A stretch of 64,000 nucleotides of DNA from Hyphomonadaceae bacterium (GTDB lineage Bacteria > Pseudomonadota > Alphaproteobacteria > Caulobacterales > Hyphomonadaceae): contig JAUYPV010000002.1 in assembly GCA_030697555.1 (NCBI GenBank), positions 38,783 to 102,782 on the forward strand. The letters run 5' to 3'. The notes under the pieces were generated by a model. That model saw only the letters and a list, made by a program, of their open reading frames with translations, had not been told where the DNA came from and made no database searches. How positions within the stretch are numbered: the stretch's first letter is position 1; each line of letters opens with the position of its first letter. This document shows, in pieces, positions 25,716 through 34,571 of the stretch. Both the position numbers and the translations under genes were made by a program.

Positions 25716-27278
25716 CTATTCCGAGATCTCGATCGGATAAAGCGCGGTCAGGTCTCCGCAACGCTCCTGCCTGCCGCACTGGACGCGGGCAATGATGTCC
25801 TTCTTGCCCCCGACCTTCGCGCTGGCGACAGCGTCGTCGTAGTCCTTCGGCGTCTTCACCGGCTTGTTGTTGACAGCGAGCAATACGTCGCCCGGCTCGA
25901 GGCCGATCTTCGACAGCGCTCCACGCGACTGCACCGTGACGATCATCAGGCCCGTTCCCGGCGCCTCGATGTCGAACTTATCGGTTTCCGTGGTGTTCAG
26001 CGGACGCATCGTTCCACCGTGCACCTTCACATCTTCCGGACCAGCCTTGGGCGGCAGCATGTTGGCGCGCTTGGGATCGAGCACCTGGGCGCTCAGCGCC
26101 TTGTCGTCACGCTCACGCACGGTGACCTGGATGATCTGTTCCTTGCCGTCGCGGATAACCCTGAACTTGTTCTTCGACCCGGCGAGCAGGCTGCCGACGC
26201 GCTGCGTCAGTTCCCGGCTGTCTTTTACCTCTTCATCGTTGACCGCGATGATGATGTCGGAGCGCTTGATGCCGCTGGCTTCCGCCGGGCCGCCCGCCGT
26301 CACAGTGCGAACGATCGCGCCGGTCTTGCTCTTCAGGCTGAAGGCTTCGGCATAGCGGTCCGTCATGCTCTGGATCTCGACGCCGAGCCAGCCGCGAATG
26401 ACCTTGCCGTCCTTGATCAGCGTATCGGCGATCCTCTTCGCCGCGCTGGCCTCGATGGCGAAGCCGATGCCTACGCTGCCGCCGCCCGTGTCGGAGAAGA
26501 TGGCGGTGTTCACGCCGATGACTTCGCCGTTGAGGTTGAACGTCGGTCCGCCCGAGTTGCCGCGGTTGATCGGCGCGTCGACCTGGATGAAATCGTTGTA
26601 CGGGCCATCGAGCTGGCGTCCGTCAGCCGAGACGATGCCCGCCGTGGCCGTGCCGCCGAGACCGAAAGGGTTGCCAACCGCAACGACCCAGTCTCCTACC
26701 CGCGGCTTGGCCTTCGTGGCGAATTGCACGTACGGATAGCTGCCCGCTTTCTTGACCTTGAGAACAGCGAGGTCCGTCTGCGCGTCGGTGCCGATGATTT
26801 CGGTCTCGAGCTGGTCACCGTTCTTCAGCGTCACGACGACTTCACGTGCGTTCTCGACCACGTGGTTGTTGGTGACGATGTAGCCCGACTGGGAAATGAA
26901 GAATCCTGAACCGAGGGCGCGGCCCTCCTGGTCGGTCTCGGGGCTGCCTTCTTCTCCCTCGCCTTCCTCGCTGTTGCCCTTGCCGAAACGGTCTTCGTAC
27001 TCGTCGAAGCCCGGCAGGCCGCGGAAAGGATTAAAGGCGCTGTCGCGATCTTCGCGTTTGATCTCTGTCGTCACGAGCACGCTGACCACGGCCGGGCTCA
27101 CCCGGTCGATCAGGTCGGCGAAGCTCACCGGCGCGCCACCAGGAGGTGTGACTGCGATAGGCTTGCCCTGCTGCGCCATGGCGCCGGGAGCCCCAAGCAC
27201 GGCGCCCATTGCGACCGCTGCCATCAGACTCGCCGCGATGCCCATGCGGCCGGCGGGGGCGGTCTTTAACTTCATCAT
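25716..27278 (-). CDS. DegP/HtrA-family (Do) periplasmic serine protease
   Basis: Degrades or refolds misfolded periplasmic proteins. A signal peptide covers about the first 35 residues (ending AMAQQG). The trypsin-like triad is His139 (TNNHVV), Asp169 (TDLAVLK) and Ser242 (RGNSGGPTFN), counted from the ATG at 27278. Two PDZ domains follow (IRGWLGVEIQSMT, then LSKIGLEPGDVLLAVNNKPV). An acidic insertion rich in Gly and Glu (GNSEEGEGEEGSPETD) sits in the LA-loop region. The track start is a GTG at 27293; the ATG pair at 27278/27275 fits the signal peptide better. The position after ccmIEFH and before a two-component pair is a conserved alphaproteobacterial order. A MucD/DegQ-like label would be equally fair. 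Confidence 0.93.
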   Translation of the reverse strand: MMKLKTAPAGRMGIAASLMAAVAMGAVLGAPGAMAQQGKPIAVTPPGGAPVSFADLIDRVSPAVVSVLVTTEIKREDRDSAFNPFRGLPGFDEYEDRFGKGNSEEGEGEEGSPETDQEGRALGSGFFISQSGYIVTNNHVVENAREVVVTLKNGDQLETEIIGTDAQTDLAVLKVKKAGSYPYVQFATKAKPRVGDWVVAVGNPFGLGGTATAGIVSADGRQLDGPYNDFIQVDAPINRGNSGGPTFNLNGEVIGVNTAIFSDTGGGSVGIGFAIEASAAKRIADTLIKDGKVIRGWLGVEIQSMTDRYAEAFSLKSKTGAIVRTVTAGGPAEASGIKRSDIIIAVNDEEVKDSRELTQRVGSLLAGSKNKFRVIRDGKEQIIQVTVRERDDKALSAQVLDPKRANMLPPKAGPEDVKVHGGTMRPLNTTETDKFDIEAPGTGLMIVTVQSRGALSKIGLEPGDVLLAVNNKPVKTPKDYDDAVASAKVGGKKDIIARVQCGRQERCGDLTALYPIEISE

Positions 27279-27525
27279 ATCGCTTTCTCTCACTGCATCG
27301 CTCGCGCGAGCGCCAAACCGCGACCCTGAACCCTTATACGACTTCGCAGCTGCTTAGCCGCGTCAGGCTTTTATATGGCCGCCAAGCCAATGCCGGGGAA
27401 CGTCGCCCTGCGTCATTGACAGCAACCATCATGCGTTACTTTAAGGCAATCATGCGGCGGCGCCAGAGGTTCCGCAGAAGGAATTCGTGCGGCTTTCTGG
27501 CTGATTCCCCGCTCTGGCACAGGCC

Positions 27526-27936
27526 CTAGCCCTCCAGCGGGCCACGTCCGTCGTCTGGGAGGGGCTTCAGGCCCGGCTTGCGTTTGCCGAACGCCCGCAT
27601 CCCCAGGAACGCAGCTGCCCCACCAACGAGCAGAAATGGGAAGGCCCATAGCAGCAGCCAGAACCCTTCGGTCGGCGGCCGGAACGAAGCGAACTGGCCG
27701 TACTTGTCCGTGAAGAAGTGGCGAATCTCGTTGTTGCTCTTGCCTGCTTCAACCTGCTTGCGAATCGCCCGCCGCATGTCGACCGCGATGTCGGCAGTCG
27801 ACTGCGATACAGGTTCGTTCTCGCAAACCACGCAACGAATTTCGCGCATCAGCCCCTGCGCCCGCGCTTCCTCTTGCGCGTCGGCCAGCGGCGTCTCGAC
27901 TCCCAGCTGGAAAGCGAGAAGCAGGAGCCAGGTCAT
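27526..27936 (-). CDS. ccmH: Cytochrome c maturation protein CcmH (CycL)
   Basis: Membrane-anchored thioredoxin-like reductant of apocytochrome c haem-binding cysteines, partner of CcmF and CcmI. The 136-residue protein has a short signal peptide and the redox motif REIRCVVCENEPVSQSTADIA, matching the family L-R-C-x-x-C pattern. It then shows VDMRRAIRKQVEAGKSNNEI and YGQFASFRPP, and a C-terminal membrane anchor (FWLLLWAFPFLLVGGAAAFL). The start overlaps the ccmF stop by 4 bases. CcmG (DsbE) is not in this operon, as in the rhizobial cycHJKL order. Confidence 0.95.
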   Translation of the reverse strand: MTWLLLLAFQLGVETPLADAQEEARAQGLMREIRCVVCENEPVSQSTADIAVDMRRAIRKQVEAGKSNNEIRHFFTDKYGQFASFRPPTEGFWLLLWAFPFLLVGGAAAFLGMRAFGKRKPGLKPLPDDGRGPLEG

Positions 27937-29894
27937 GCCGGCGCTCCCGCAGGAGGCGTTTCAGTGGTGGCTTCCGGCGTCGTTGCAGCCGCAGCGTCTG
28001 TCGCAGGCGCGCGGCGACGGAGCTTTGCCGTGAGTGAAATGAACCCGCCGAGCGCGATCAGGCCAGCGCCGCCGAATACCCAGTCGATAAGCGGGTGGAA
28101 CGCAATTCGGATGCGCCAGACTCCAGGCTCCTCGCGTATCGTGTCGCCCAGCGCCACATAGACATCGCGCCAGGCAGTCTTGCGGATCGAGACTTCCGTC
28201 GTGCCCGACTGCGCGATCGGGTAGATGCGTTTCTCGGGGTGGATGACGTCCGTACGTCCGTCATGGGTCACGGTGATGTCGGCTCGCGTGGCGTTATAGT
28301 TCGGCCCCTCGACCTGCCGCACGCCGTCGAAGCGGAACGTCCAGCCCTGCATTGTGGCGGATTCGCCCCTCTGCAGCGGGAAGGTGCGTTCGGACCGTGT
28401 CACGGTTTCCGCCGTCGCGCCGATGACGAAGAGGCCGATACCGATGTGGGCAATCGTCATGCCCCAGACCGCGAGCGGCAACTTGAACAATCGTCCGGCG
28501 CCGCCGGGACCTGCGCGCCGGACAAGGTCGAGCACGACACCTGCAATCACCCACACGCCAACCAGTACACCGAAGCCAAGCCAGGGCTGCCATCCACCAA
28601 CGATCATCGCAAACCCGCCAGCGATCACCGCGAGAATGCCTGCCGGCGCCAGCCGTCTCAGTATCGGCTTTAACTCCGTCTTCCGCCACGCAGACATCGG
28701 CGCCAGCGGCATGAACAGCAGCAGCACTGCCATCATCGGAGCAAAGGTAAGCTGGAAGTACGGCTCGCCGATTGACAGCGACACGTTGAGCGCCTGCGCG
28801 AACATCGGCGTCACGGTTCCTACCAGCACCAGCGCGGCGCCGACCGACAGGAAGAGATTGTTTAGTACAAGCGCACCCTCGCGGCTGACGGGATCGAACT
28901 CCGGCCCCGGCGGAATCTTGGGCGCACGCCAAGCATAGAGCGCCAACGCCGCACCGCCGGCAATCGCAAGCCCGATCAGCAGCACGATCCCGCGCGTCGG
29001 GTCGGTTGCGAACGCATGGACGGACGTCATCACGCCCGATCGCACAAGGAAAGTGCCGAGCAGCGCCAGGCAGAAAGCCAGCACCGCAAGAAAGACCGTC
29101 CACGCGGCCATGCTGCCGCGCTTCTCGGTCACGATGAGAGAATGTACGAGCGCCGCGGTAACCAGCCATGGCATGAAGGAAGCGTTTTCGACCGGATCCC
29201 AGAACCACCAGCCGCCCCAGCCAAGCTCGTAATACGCCCAGATGGCGCCGAGCGCGATCCCGACGGTGAGCGCGCTCCACGCCGTCAGCGCCCATGGCCT
29301 GACGCGCTTCGCCCAATCGCGGTCGATCGAGCCATTGATGAGACCAGCAGCGGCGATCGAAAACACGAACGAAAGGCCGACATAGCCGGTGTAGAGGAAG
29401 GGGGGATGGAGCGCGACCGCAGGATCCTGCAGCAGCGGGTTCATGCCGCGGCCCTCGAGCGGCGGCACGGCAAGTCGAAGGAACGGGCTCGATGCAAACA
29501 GCAGATAGGCCAGCGAACCAAGCGTCAGCAGCCCCTGCACGCCCAGCGCTCGGTCACGCAGCCTGTCGGCTCGCATCCACAAGGCCGCCGCCGCGCCATA
29601 GGCCGACATGATCACGCACCAAAGCAGCATCGAGCCTTCGTGGTTCCCCCACGCTCCGGCGATGCGATAGATCAGCGGCTTCTGTGAGTGCGAGTTGGCG
29701 GCGACCAGCGCCACCGAGAAATCCAGCCGTACGAAGCTGATGATCAGCGTCAGCATCGCCAGCGCGGTAAACATGCCCGTCGCCACCGCCAGACGCCGGG
29801 TCGCCTCGCCACCTGTCGTCAGGCCAAGCACGCTTTGCGCCGCCGCTGTCGCCAGCGCTAGAAAGGCGAGCAGGTGGCCGAGTTCAGCGATCAA
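27933..29894 (-). CDS. ccmF: Cytochrome c haem lyase subunit CcmF (CycK)
   Basis: Core of the haem attachment complex that transfers haem from holo-CcmE to apocytochrome c in the periplasm. The 653-residue protein has about 15 membrane segments. The haem-handling WWD signature is visible as WGGWWFWDPVENASFMPWL. Another family block is AVALHPPFLYTGYVGLSFVF, and a late periplasmic region has GESATMQGWTFRFDGV. The start overlaps the ccmE stop by 4 bases and the end overlaps ccmH by 4, so ccmEFH translation is coupled. The C-terminal tail is Ala/Thr/Pro-rich low complexity. Confidence 0.97.
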   Translation of the reverse strand: MIAELGHLLAFLALATAAAQSVLGLTTGGEATRRLAVATGMFTALAMLTLIISFVRLDFSVALVAANSHSQKPLIYRIAGAWGNHEGSMLLWCVIMSAYGAAAALWMRADRLRDRALGVQGLLTLGSLAYLLFASSPFLRLAVPPLEGRGMNPLLQDPAVALHPPFLYTGYVGLSFVFSIAAAGLINGSIDRDWAKRVRPWALTAWSALTVGIALGAIWAYYELGWGGWWFWDPVENASFMPWLVTAALVHSLIVTEKRGSMAAWTVFLAVLAFCLALLGTFLVRSGVMTSVHAFATDPTRGIVLLIGLAIAGGAALALYAWRAPKIPPGPEFDPVSREGALVLNNLFLSVGAALVLVGTVTPMFAQALNVSLSIGEPYFQLTFAPMMAVLLLFMPLAPMSAWRKTELKPILRRLAPAGILAVIAGGFAMIVGGWQPWLGFGVLVGVWVIAGVVLDLVRRAGPGGAGRLFKLPLAVWGMTIAHIGIGLFVIGATAETVTRSERTFPLQRGESATMQGWTFRFDGVRQVEGPNYNATRADITVTHDGRTDVIHPEKRIYPIAQSGTTEVSIRKTAWRDVYVALGDTIREEPGVWRIRIAFHPLIDWVFGGAGLIALGGFISLTAKLRRRAPATDAAAATTPEATTETPPAGAPA

Positions 29895-30355
29895 CTTGTG
29901 GGTTCTTTCTCATACGCGCCGGCGCCGTCCGGGCCCGCCTTCTTGCGCATCGCGTCATAGATTTCCTTGGGCATGTAGTTCTCGTCGTGCTTTGCCAGCA
30001 CGCGCTTGGCGACCAGCCGGCCGTCAGCGTCGAACTTGCCTTCGGCGACTACGCCCTGCCCTTCGCGAAACAGATCAGGCGGAATTCCCTCGAACACTAC
30101 CGGCACCGTGTGATCGCCGTCGGTGATCCTGAACAACAGTTCGCCATTCGAACCGTGCGTTTCGCTGCCGACCTCGACGAGGCCGCCGACGCGCGCGCTC
30201 TTGCCCGCTTTGATCATGTCCTTCTCGATCAGCTCGGAAGGCGCCGCGAAGAACGCGACCGAATCCTGCAGCGCCACCGCCGCCAATCCGCCAGCACCGA
30301 GCACCAGCACAGCGGCGGCCCCGATCAGCCAAAGTCGTTGAGAACGTTTGCGCAT
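29891..30355 (-). CDS. ccmE: Cytochrome c-type haem chaperone CcmE (CycJ)
   Basis: Periplasmic haem chaperone that binds haem covalently through a conserved His and passes it to CcmF. The 154-residue protein starts with a positively charged stretch (MRKRSQRLW) and one membrane anchor. An OB-fold domain follows (VGGLVEVGSETHGSNGELLFRITD, VPVVFEGIPPDLFREGQGVVAEG). The haem site is AKHDENYMPKEI, containing the H-x-x-x-Y motif (His then Tyr). The gene is separated from ccmI by 104 bases, long enough for an internal promoter. Confidence 0.96.
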   Translation of the reverse strand: MRKRSQRLWLIGAAAVLVLGAGGLAAVALQDSVAFFAAPSELIEKDMIKAGKSARVGGLVEVGSETHGSNGELLFRITDGDHTVPVVFEGIPPDLFREGQGVVAEGKFDADGRLVAKRVLAKHDENYMPKEIYDAMRKKAGPDGAGAYEKEPTS

Positions 30356-30459
30356 GGGAGCTTCGTCTCCGTGAAACCGGCTAGCACAGTATATTTACGC
30401 GATTTTCCGGACGCCAGCGACACAATGGCGCGAGCAGCACATCACGACTTGCCAGATTA

Positions 30460-31128
30460 TCAGCCTGGCGGCTTGGAAGGCGCCGGCGGCGCAGGGTCAA
30501 TCCCGTACATTTGCCGCAACGCCAGGTACATGCCCCGAACCTGCGGAGGCGGCGTCTTGGCCTCGACGTCGGCCCAAATCGCCTCGGCCTCGGGCTTTTT
30601 GCCTTCCAGCCACGTACCGATCCCCGCCAGATAGCCCACCCGCAACTGGTCGGGCTCGCGCCGATACCATTCCCGATAGAGCGCCGCCGTGGTCGGATCG
30701 ACCTGCTGCGTCATCTTGAACCGCAGGTCGGCCAGCTTCTTGATCGCCTCGATCTCGTCCGGCGCCCGCCGCAGCGCCGACTCGTAGGCCATCATCGCCT
30801 CTTCCGGACGGCCGGCTATTTCCATCAGCGTGCCGATCGCAAGATGCGGCCCCGGATTGTTGGGCTCTTCGCGGGCGCGTCTTTCCGCCAGCGCCAAGAT
30901 CTGGTCGCCCGTCAATGTCTGCGGACCCTGTTCGTCCCACTGCTTTTCGATCTGGGCAATACGCGCCTCAAGCGGGTCGTCCGGCATGTCCGACCTGCCG
31001 AGCAGGAAGTAAGTTCCCACCGCCGCCAGGCCCGCCGCGAACACAACGCCGCGCACAAGCATCGACTTTGCGACGAGCCAAGTCCCGCCCGCTACAAACA
31101 GGACCGCCACGAGGACAAGCCAGATCAA
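30460..31128 (-). CDS. ccmI: Cytochrome c biogenesis protein CcmI (CycH)
   Basis: Apocytochrome c chaperone of the haem lyase complex. The 222-residue protein starts with two closely spaced membrane segments (MIWLVLVAVLFVAGGTWLV and VVFAAGLAAVGTYFLLG), followed by a TPR domain (NNPGPHLAIGTLMEIAGRPEEAMMAYESALRRAPDEIEAIKKLADL). It is shorter than enterobacterial CcmH/I-type fusions, as usual for stand-alone CcmI. The start overlaps the histidine-kinase stop by 4 bases, tying the ccm genes to the FeuPQ-like system upstream. Confidence 0.88.
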   Translation of the reverse strand: MIWLVLVAVLFVAGGTWLVAKSMLVRGVVFAAGLAAVGTYFLLGRSDMPDDPLEARIAQIEKQWDEQGPQTLTGDQILALAERRAREEPNNPGPHLAIGTLMEIAGRPEEAMMAYESALRRAPDEIEAIKKLADLRFKMTQQVDPTTAALYREWYRREPDQLRVGYLAGIGTWLEGKKPEAEAIWADVEAKTPPPQVRGMYLALRQMYGIDPAPPAPSKPPG

Positions 31129-32537
31129 AGCGGCGCCGCCGGCAGATTGAGCCGCGCGCGAAGACCGCCCATCGGGCTATCCTCAAGATGCAGCTGGCCG
31201 CCATAGATGTCCGCGAGTTCGGTCACGATCGACAATCCTAGACCTGTTCCCGGCTCGGACTCGTCCAGCCGCTTGCCGCGTTCCAGCGCCTTGGCGCGAT
31301 GTTCAGCCAAAAGACCGGGCCCATCGTCATCGACGATAATCTCGATCCCGTCATCGCTCCGGGTCACCTTCACCTTGACCCGCGACTTGCACCATTTGGC
31401 GGCGTTGTCCAACAGGTTCCCGACAAGTTCATCAAGGTCGCCCTTTTCACCGCGGAATACCGCGCTGGGGTCGGCGTCGACATCCACGGTCAGGTTCTTG
31501 TCCCGGTGCAAACGCTCCAGCATCCGCGAGATGCCTTCGATCGGCTCCTTGATTTCCGTACGGGCGCCCAGCACTTCGGCCTGCGCCGCCGCCTGGGCGC
31601 GCTTGAGATAGTGATTGACGTTGCTGGTCATCGCCTCAGTCTGGCGGCGCACTGTTTCCGACATGCGATCACCGCCCCGTGACTCGTTCATCAGAACCGC
31701 GAGCGGCGTCTTCAACGCATGAGCCAGGTTGCCGACATGCGTGCGCGCACGATCGACCACCTTCCGGTTGTGATTGATGAGCGTGTTGATCTCCTTCACC
31801 AGCGGCAAGAGTTCTCGCGGATACTCTCCGTCCAGCGTGTCCCGCCGCCCGCCCCGCACATCATGCAACTTGTCCTCGACCTCGTGCAGCGGTCGCAAGC
31901 CATAGCGGATCAGCACGACGATGCCGACAACAAGGCCAAGCGCCAGTACGCCAAGCGCGATGACCAGTGTCAGCGCAAAGCGCCCCGTCGCCTCGTTCGC
32001 CATTGTGCGATCGACACCGACATAGAGAATGATGGGAAGGGATCGATAGGGCAGCTGCACGGCCTGAAGTCCGATGCGCAGTTGCTCATTTGGGCCCGGC
32101 GCGTCGAGATGCGCCGTCACGCCAGGCCGCGCTCGCGCAGCGGCGATCATCTCCGGCGTGGCTTCCGGCCCCGTATCGGCGAAACTCGGCGACTTGTTGA
32201 CGAACACGATGTGGTTCCGCGCGTCAACGATCAGGTAGGCCCAGTATCTGCCCTGTAGCTCCAACCCGAACCTCTCGTCCTTCGGAAGCTTGGTGTCGTC
32301 GATCTTAGGCTCGCCGGAGTCGGTGGAATCAACCGCGTTGGCAAGCGTCCTCATCGTGTCATTGATGCTGACGTCCAGCTGCCGGTCTGTCTCGGCGCGA
32401 TAGATCGTCTGTAGCGACAAACCCGCTGCCACGAGCACGACGACGCTCCAAACCGCCGCGGTCACGAGCATGCGCCGGGCGATTGAGCCGCGCGTGCGCG
32501 CCCCCTCGGTTTCGCCCGCCCCCGGCGCTTCAGTCAT
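31125..32537 (-). CDS. Sensor histidine kinase, FeuQ/PhoQ-like
   Basis: The 470-residue membrane kinase has an N-terminal segment near residues 24-45 and a second near 190-212 (FALTLVIALGVLALGLVVGIVVLI), flanking a periplasmic sensor. A HAMP-like linker precedes the phospho-acceptor region VGNLAHALKTPLAVLMNES (H-A-L-K-T-P, typical of PhoQ/FeuQ kinases). ATPase motifs are NLLDNAAKWC, DDDGPGL and PGTGLGLSIV. The response-regulator gene precedes it by 1 base. The order regulator-kinase-ccmI-ccmE-ccmF-ccmH-degP matches feuPQ-cycHJKL-degP of rhizobia, so FeuQ is the likely orthologue. Confidence 0.88.
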   Translation of the reverse strand: MTEAPGAGETEGARTRGSIARRMLVTAAVWSVVVLVAAGLSLQTIYRAETDRQLDVSINDTMRTLANAVDSTDSGEPKIDDTKLPKDERFGLELQGRYWAYLIVDARNHIVFVNKSPSFADTGPEATPEMIAAARARPGVTAHLDAPGPNEQLRIGLQAVQLPYRSLPIILYVGVDRTMANEATGRFALTLVIALGVLALGLVVGIVVLIRYGLRPLHEVEDKLHDVRGGRRDTLDGEYPRELLPLVKEINTLINHNRKVVDRARTHVGNLAHALKTPLAVLMNESRGGDRMSETVRRQTEAMTSNVNHYLKRAQAAAQAEVLGARTEIKEPIEGISRMLERLHRDKNLTVDVDADPSAVFRGEKGDLDELVGNLLDNAAKWCKSRVKVKVTRSDDGIEIIVDDDGPGLLAEHRAKALERGKRLDESEPGTGLGLSIVTELADIYGGQLHLEDSPMGGLRARLNLPAAPL

Positions 32538-32538
32538 G

Positions 32539-33219
32539 CTATTCGGCGATCTTTTCGGCCTTCGGATCGATCAGCCGATACCCGAGCCCGCGCTCCGTCA
32601 AGATGCGGTTGGAGCCGATCTTGCGGCGCAGGCGTCCGACGAACACCTCGATCGTGTTCGAATCACGATCGAAATCCTGATCGTAAATATGCTCGACCAG
32701 TTCCGTCCGCGGAACAACGCGGCCCTGATGATGCATCAGATAGCTGAGCACGCGATACTCGTGCGCCGTCAGCTTGATCGGCTCGCCATTGACCGAAGCC
32801 CGCGCTGCGCGCGTATCGACCCGAAGATCGCCGCACTCCAGCGCCGCGCTCGCATGGCCCGCTGCCCGCCGCATCAGAGCTCGCAAACGCGCGAGCAGCT
32901 CCTCGGTATAGAACGGCTTGGTGAGATAGTCGTCGGCGCCGGCATCGAACCCGGCGACCTTCTCGCTCCAGCGATCTCGCGCCGTGAGAATCAGCACCGG
33001 CATGTCCTTCCCGGCGTTGCGCCACTTCTCGAGCACGCGCACGCCATCCATCTTGGGCAGACCAAGATCCAGCACCGCCGCATCATAAGGTTCCGTATCG
33101 CCGAGGAAATGTCCTTCCTCTCCGTCCGGCGCCAGGTCGACGGCATAGCCGGCCTGCGTCAGCGCTTCGGTGAGCTGACGGCCAAGGTCCGGATCATCTT
33201 CGACTACAAGAACTCGCAT
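32539..33219 (-). CDS. Response regulator, FeuP/PhoP-like (OmpR family)
   Basis: The 226-residue regulator begins MRVLVVEDDPDLGRQLTEAL, with phospho-acceptor Asp51 (AAVLDLGLPKMDG) and Lys in YLTKPFYTEELLARLRALMRRAAG. The DNA-binding domain shows KLTAHEYRVLSYLMHHQGRVVPRTELVEHIYDQDFDRDSNTIEVFVGRLRRKIG and a C-terminal RGLGYRLID. The tyrosine-rich HIYDQDFDRDSNTIEV stretch is typical of the PhoP/FeuP/QseB group. It lies 9 bases after the PepSY gene, and the kinase follows 1 base after its stop. Confidence 0.92.
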   Translation of the reverse strand: MRVLVVEDDPDLGRQLTEALTQAGYAVDLAPDGEEGHFLGDTEPYDAAVLDLGLPKMDGVRVLEKWRNAGKDMPVLILTARDRWSEKVAGFDAGADDYLTKPFYTEELLARLRALMRRAAGHASAALECGDLRVDTRAARASVNGEPIKLTAHEYRVLSYLMHHQGRVVPRTELVEHIYDQDFDRDSNTIEVFVGRLRRKIGSNRILTERGLGYRLIDPKAEKIAE

Positions 33220-33228
33220 GTTGATCTT

Positions 33229-33549
33229 TCAGCGGGTCGAAAGGACGCGGCCAGTCGCGGCGTCCACCTCGATGGTGAGTCGCCGCCCGTCTCCGGTAAT
33301 CCAGGCAATGATATAGCGCCCGCCGGCCTTCTGTGCATCGAGGTGCTGGCCGCCATATCGTCCACGCAGCTCGCGCAGGATGGAACTGAGCGGAACTTCT
33401 CGTTGCTGTTCGCGATCTTCCTGGGGGTTCCACTGCGAACCCGGGAAGCCCTGATCGCGATCACGTCCGCGCTGCGCAGACGCCGGCGAGGCCGCCACAC
33501 TTATGGCGGCGATCATGGCAAGACCCGAAAGGAAGACACGACGAAGCAT
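33229..33549 (-). CDS. Small exported PepSY-domain protein
   Basis: Periplasmic protein of 106 residues. The track start at 33651 adds 34 unlikely residues; the ATG at 33549 gives MLRRVFLSGLAMIAAISVAASPASAQ, a clean signal peptide. The mature part has a disordered Arg/Gln/Asp-rich stretch and then one PepSY unit (VPLSSILRELRGRYGGQHLDAQ, GGRYIIAWITGDGRRLTIEVDAATGRVL). PepSY proteins near two-component systems often bind and inhibit periplasmic enzymes or sensors. Lying 9 bases before the FeuP-like gene, it may modulate FeuQ; this role is inferred. Confidence 0.85.
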   Translation of the reverse strand: MLRRVFLSGLAMIAAISVAASPASAQRGRDRDQGFPGSQWNPQEDREQQREVPLSSILRELRGRYGGQHLDAQKAGGRYIIAWITGDGRRLTIEVDAATGRVLSTR

Positions 33550-33637
33550 GGGAGAGTATCTAGTCGCGATACCGTGAACCTCGTCTGAACGGCTGCGAAA
33601 GCCAGGAAACACGAGCAGTTCCAGCTGTTTTTCTTGC

Positions 33638-34543
33638 TTAACGCTGCACATCCGACTTACGTCCCGACCACGTCTTTATAAACGCCTGTAACTCGGGATC
33701 GTCCTTCTTGGGCAGCACGATCAGCAGTCGCACCAGCAGATCACCGGGATTCGGCTGCGTCTGAACCCCCTTTCCTCGCAAACGCAACAAGTCGCCTGAA
33801 CTGCGGCCTGGCCGGATCGTCACATCGACCGGTCCTGACGGTGTCGTCACTTGTACGGCGCCGCCTTCGACGGCTTCTGCGAGTGAGATTCGGAGCTCCA
33901 TCCGGACGTCGATGCCATCGCGTTTGAACACCTGATGTTCGCCGACCGTGATCTCTACGAGTGCATCGCCGGCCGCTCCGCCGCCGGCGCCTGGCAAGCC
34001 CTGGCCTTTCAGGCGCAGCGTCTGTCCCGAATTCAGTCCCGCGGGAATTGCAAGATCGAGCGACCGTCCGTCCGACATCGTCACCCGTCGGCGTCCGCCA
34101 TTCACCGCATCGAGGAAGTCCACCTCCATGCGATAGCGCACGTCCTCGCCGCGCCGCTGGCCGAAGCCACGCGTGCCGCCGCGACTGAATAACCCGTCGA
34201 ACAGGTCCTCGAATCCATCAGCGCCAGCGCGCCCTCTTGCGCGCGCTCCGGCTCCGGCTCCGGCGCCCGCTCCCGCAAATCCGCCGAACCCGCCGCCAGG
34301 CTGAAAAACGGGACGCTCGTTTCCATCGGCATCGATCTCGCCACGGTCGAATCGCGTGCGCAGAGGTTCGTCGGTCAGCAGGTTGAATGCCGCTGTCACG
34401 CGCTTGAATCGCTCGGTCGCGGACTTGTCATTCGGGCGCACGTCCGGGTGCAGCTCTTTTGCGAGCTTGCGGTAGGCTTTCCGAATGTCTTCGGCGCTCG
34501 ACGATTTGGGCACGCCAAGCGCCGCATAGGGATCCCAGCTCAA
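33638..34543 (-). CDS. DnaJ/CbpA-family co-chaperone
   Basis: Hsp40 co-chaperone that stimulates DnaK ATPase and holds substrates. A J-domain at the N-terminus reads DPYAALGVPKSSSAEDIRKAYRKLAKELHPDVRPND with the HPD triad. A Gly/Phe-rich linker (GGGFGGFAGAGAGAGAGARARG) and two C-terminal beta domains (LDLAIPAGLNSGQTLRLKGQG, VDVTIRPGRSSGDLLRLRGKG) follow. There is no Cys-rich zinc domain, so it is a type II (CbpA/DjlA-like) protein. The track start at 34609 is a TTG with no ribosome site. The TTG at 34543, 7 bases after AAGGA, begins the protein just before the J-domain and is preferred. It follows GTA gp15 on the same strand. Confidence 0.88.
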   Translation of the reverse strand: MSWDPYAALGVPKSSSAEDIRKAYRKLAKELHPDVRPNDKSATERFKRVTAAFNLLTDEPLRTRFDRGEIDADGNERPVFQPGGGFGGFAGAGAGAGAGARARGRAGADGFEDLFDGLFSRGGTRGFGQRRGEDVRYRMEVDFLDAVNGGRRRVTMSDGRSLDLAIPAGLNSGQTLRLKGQGLPGAGGGAAGDALVEITVGEHQVFKRDGIDVRMELRISLAEAVEGGAVQVTTPSGPVDVTIRPGRSSGDLLRLRGKGVQTQPNPGDLLVRLLIVLPKKDDPELQAFIKTWSGRKSDVQR

Positions 34544-34571
34544 GCGCTGATCCTTGCTGGCGGAGTGAGCC

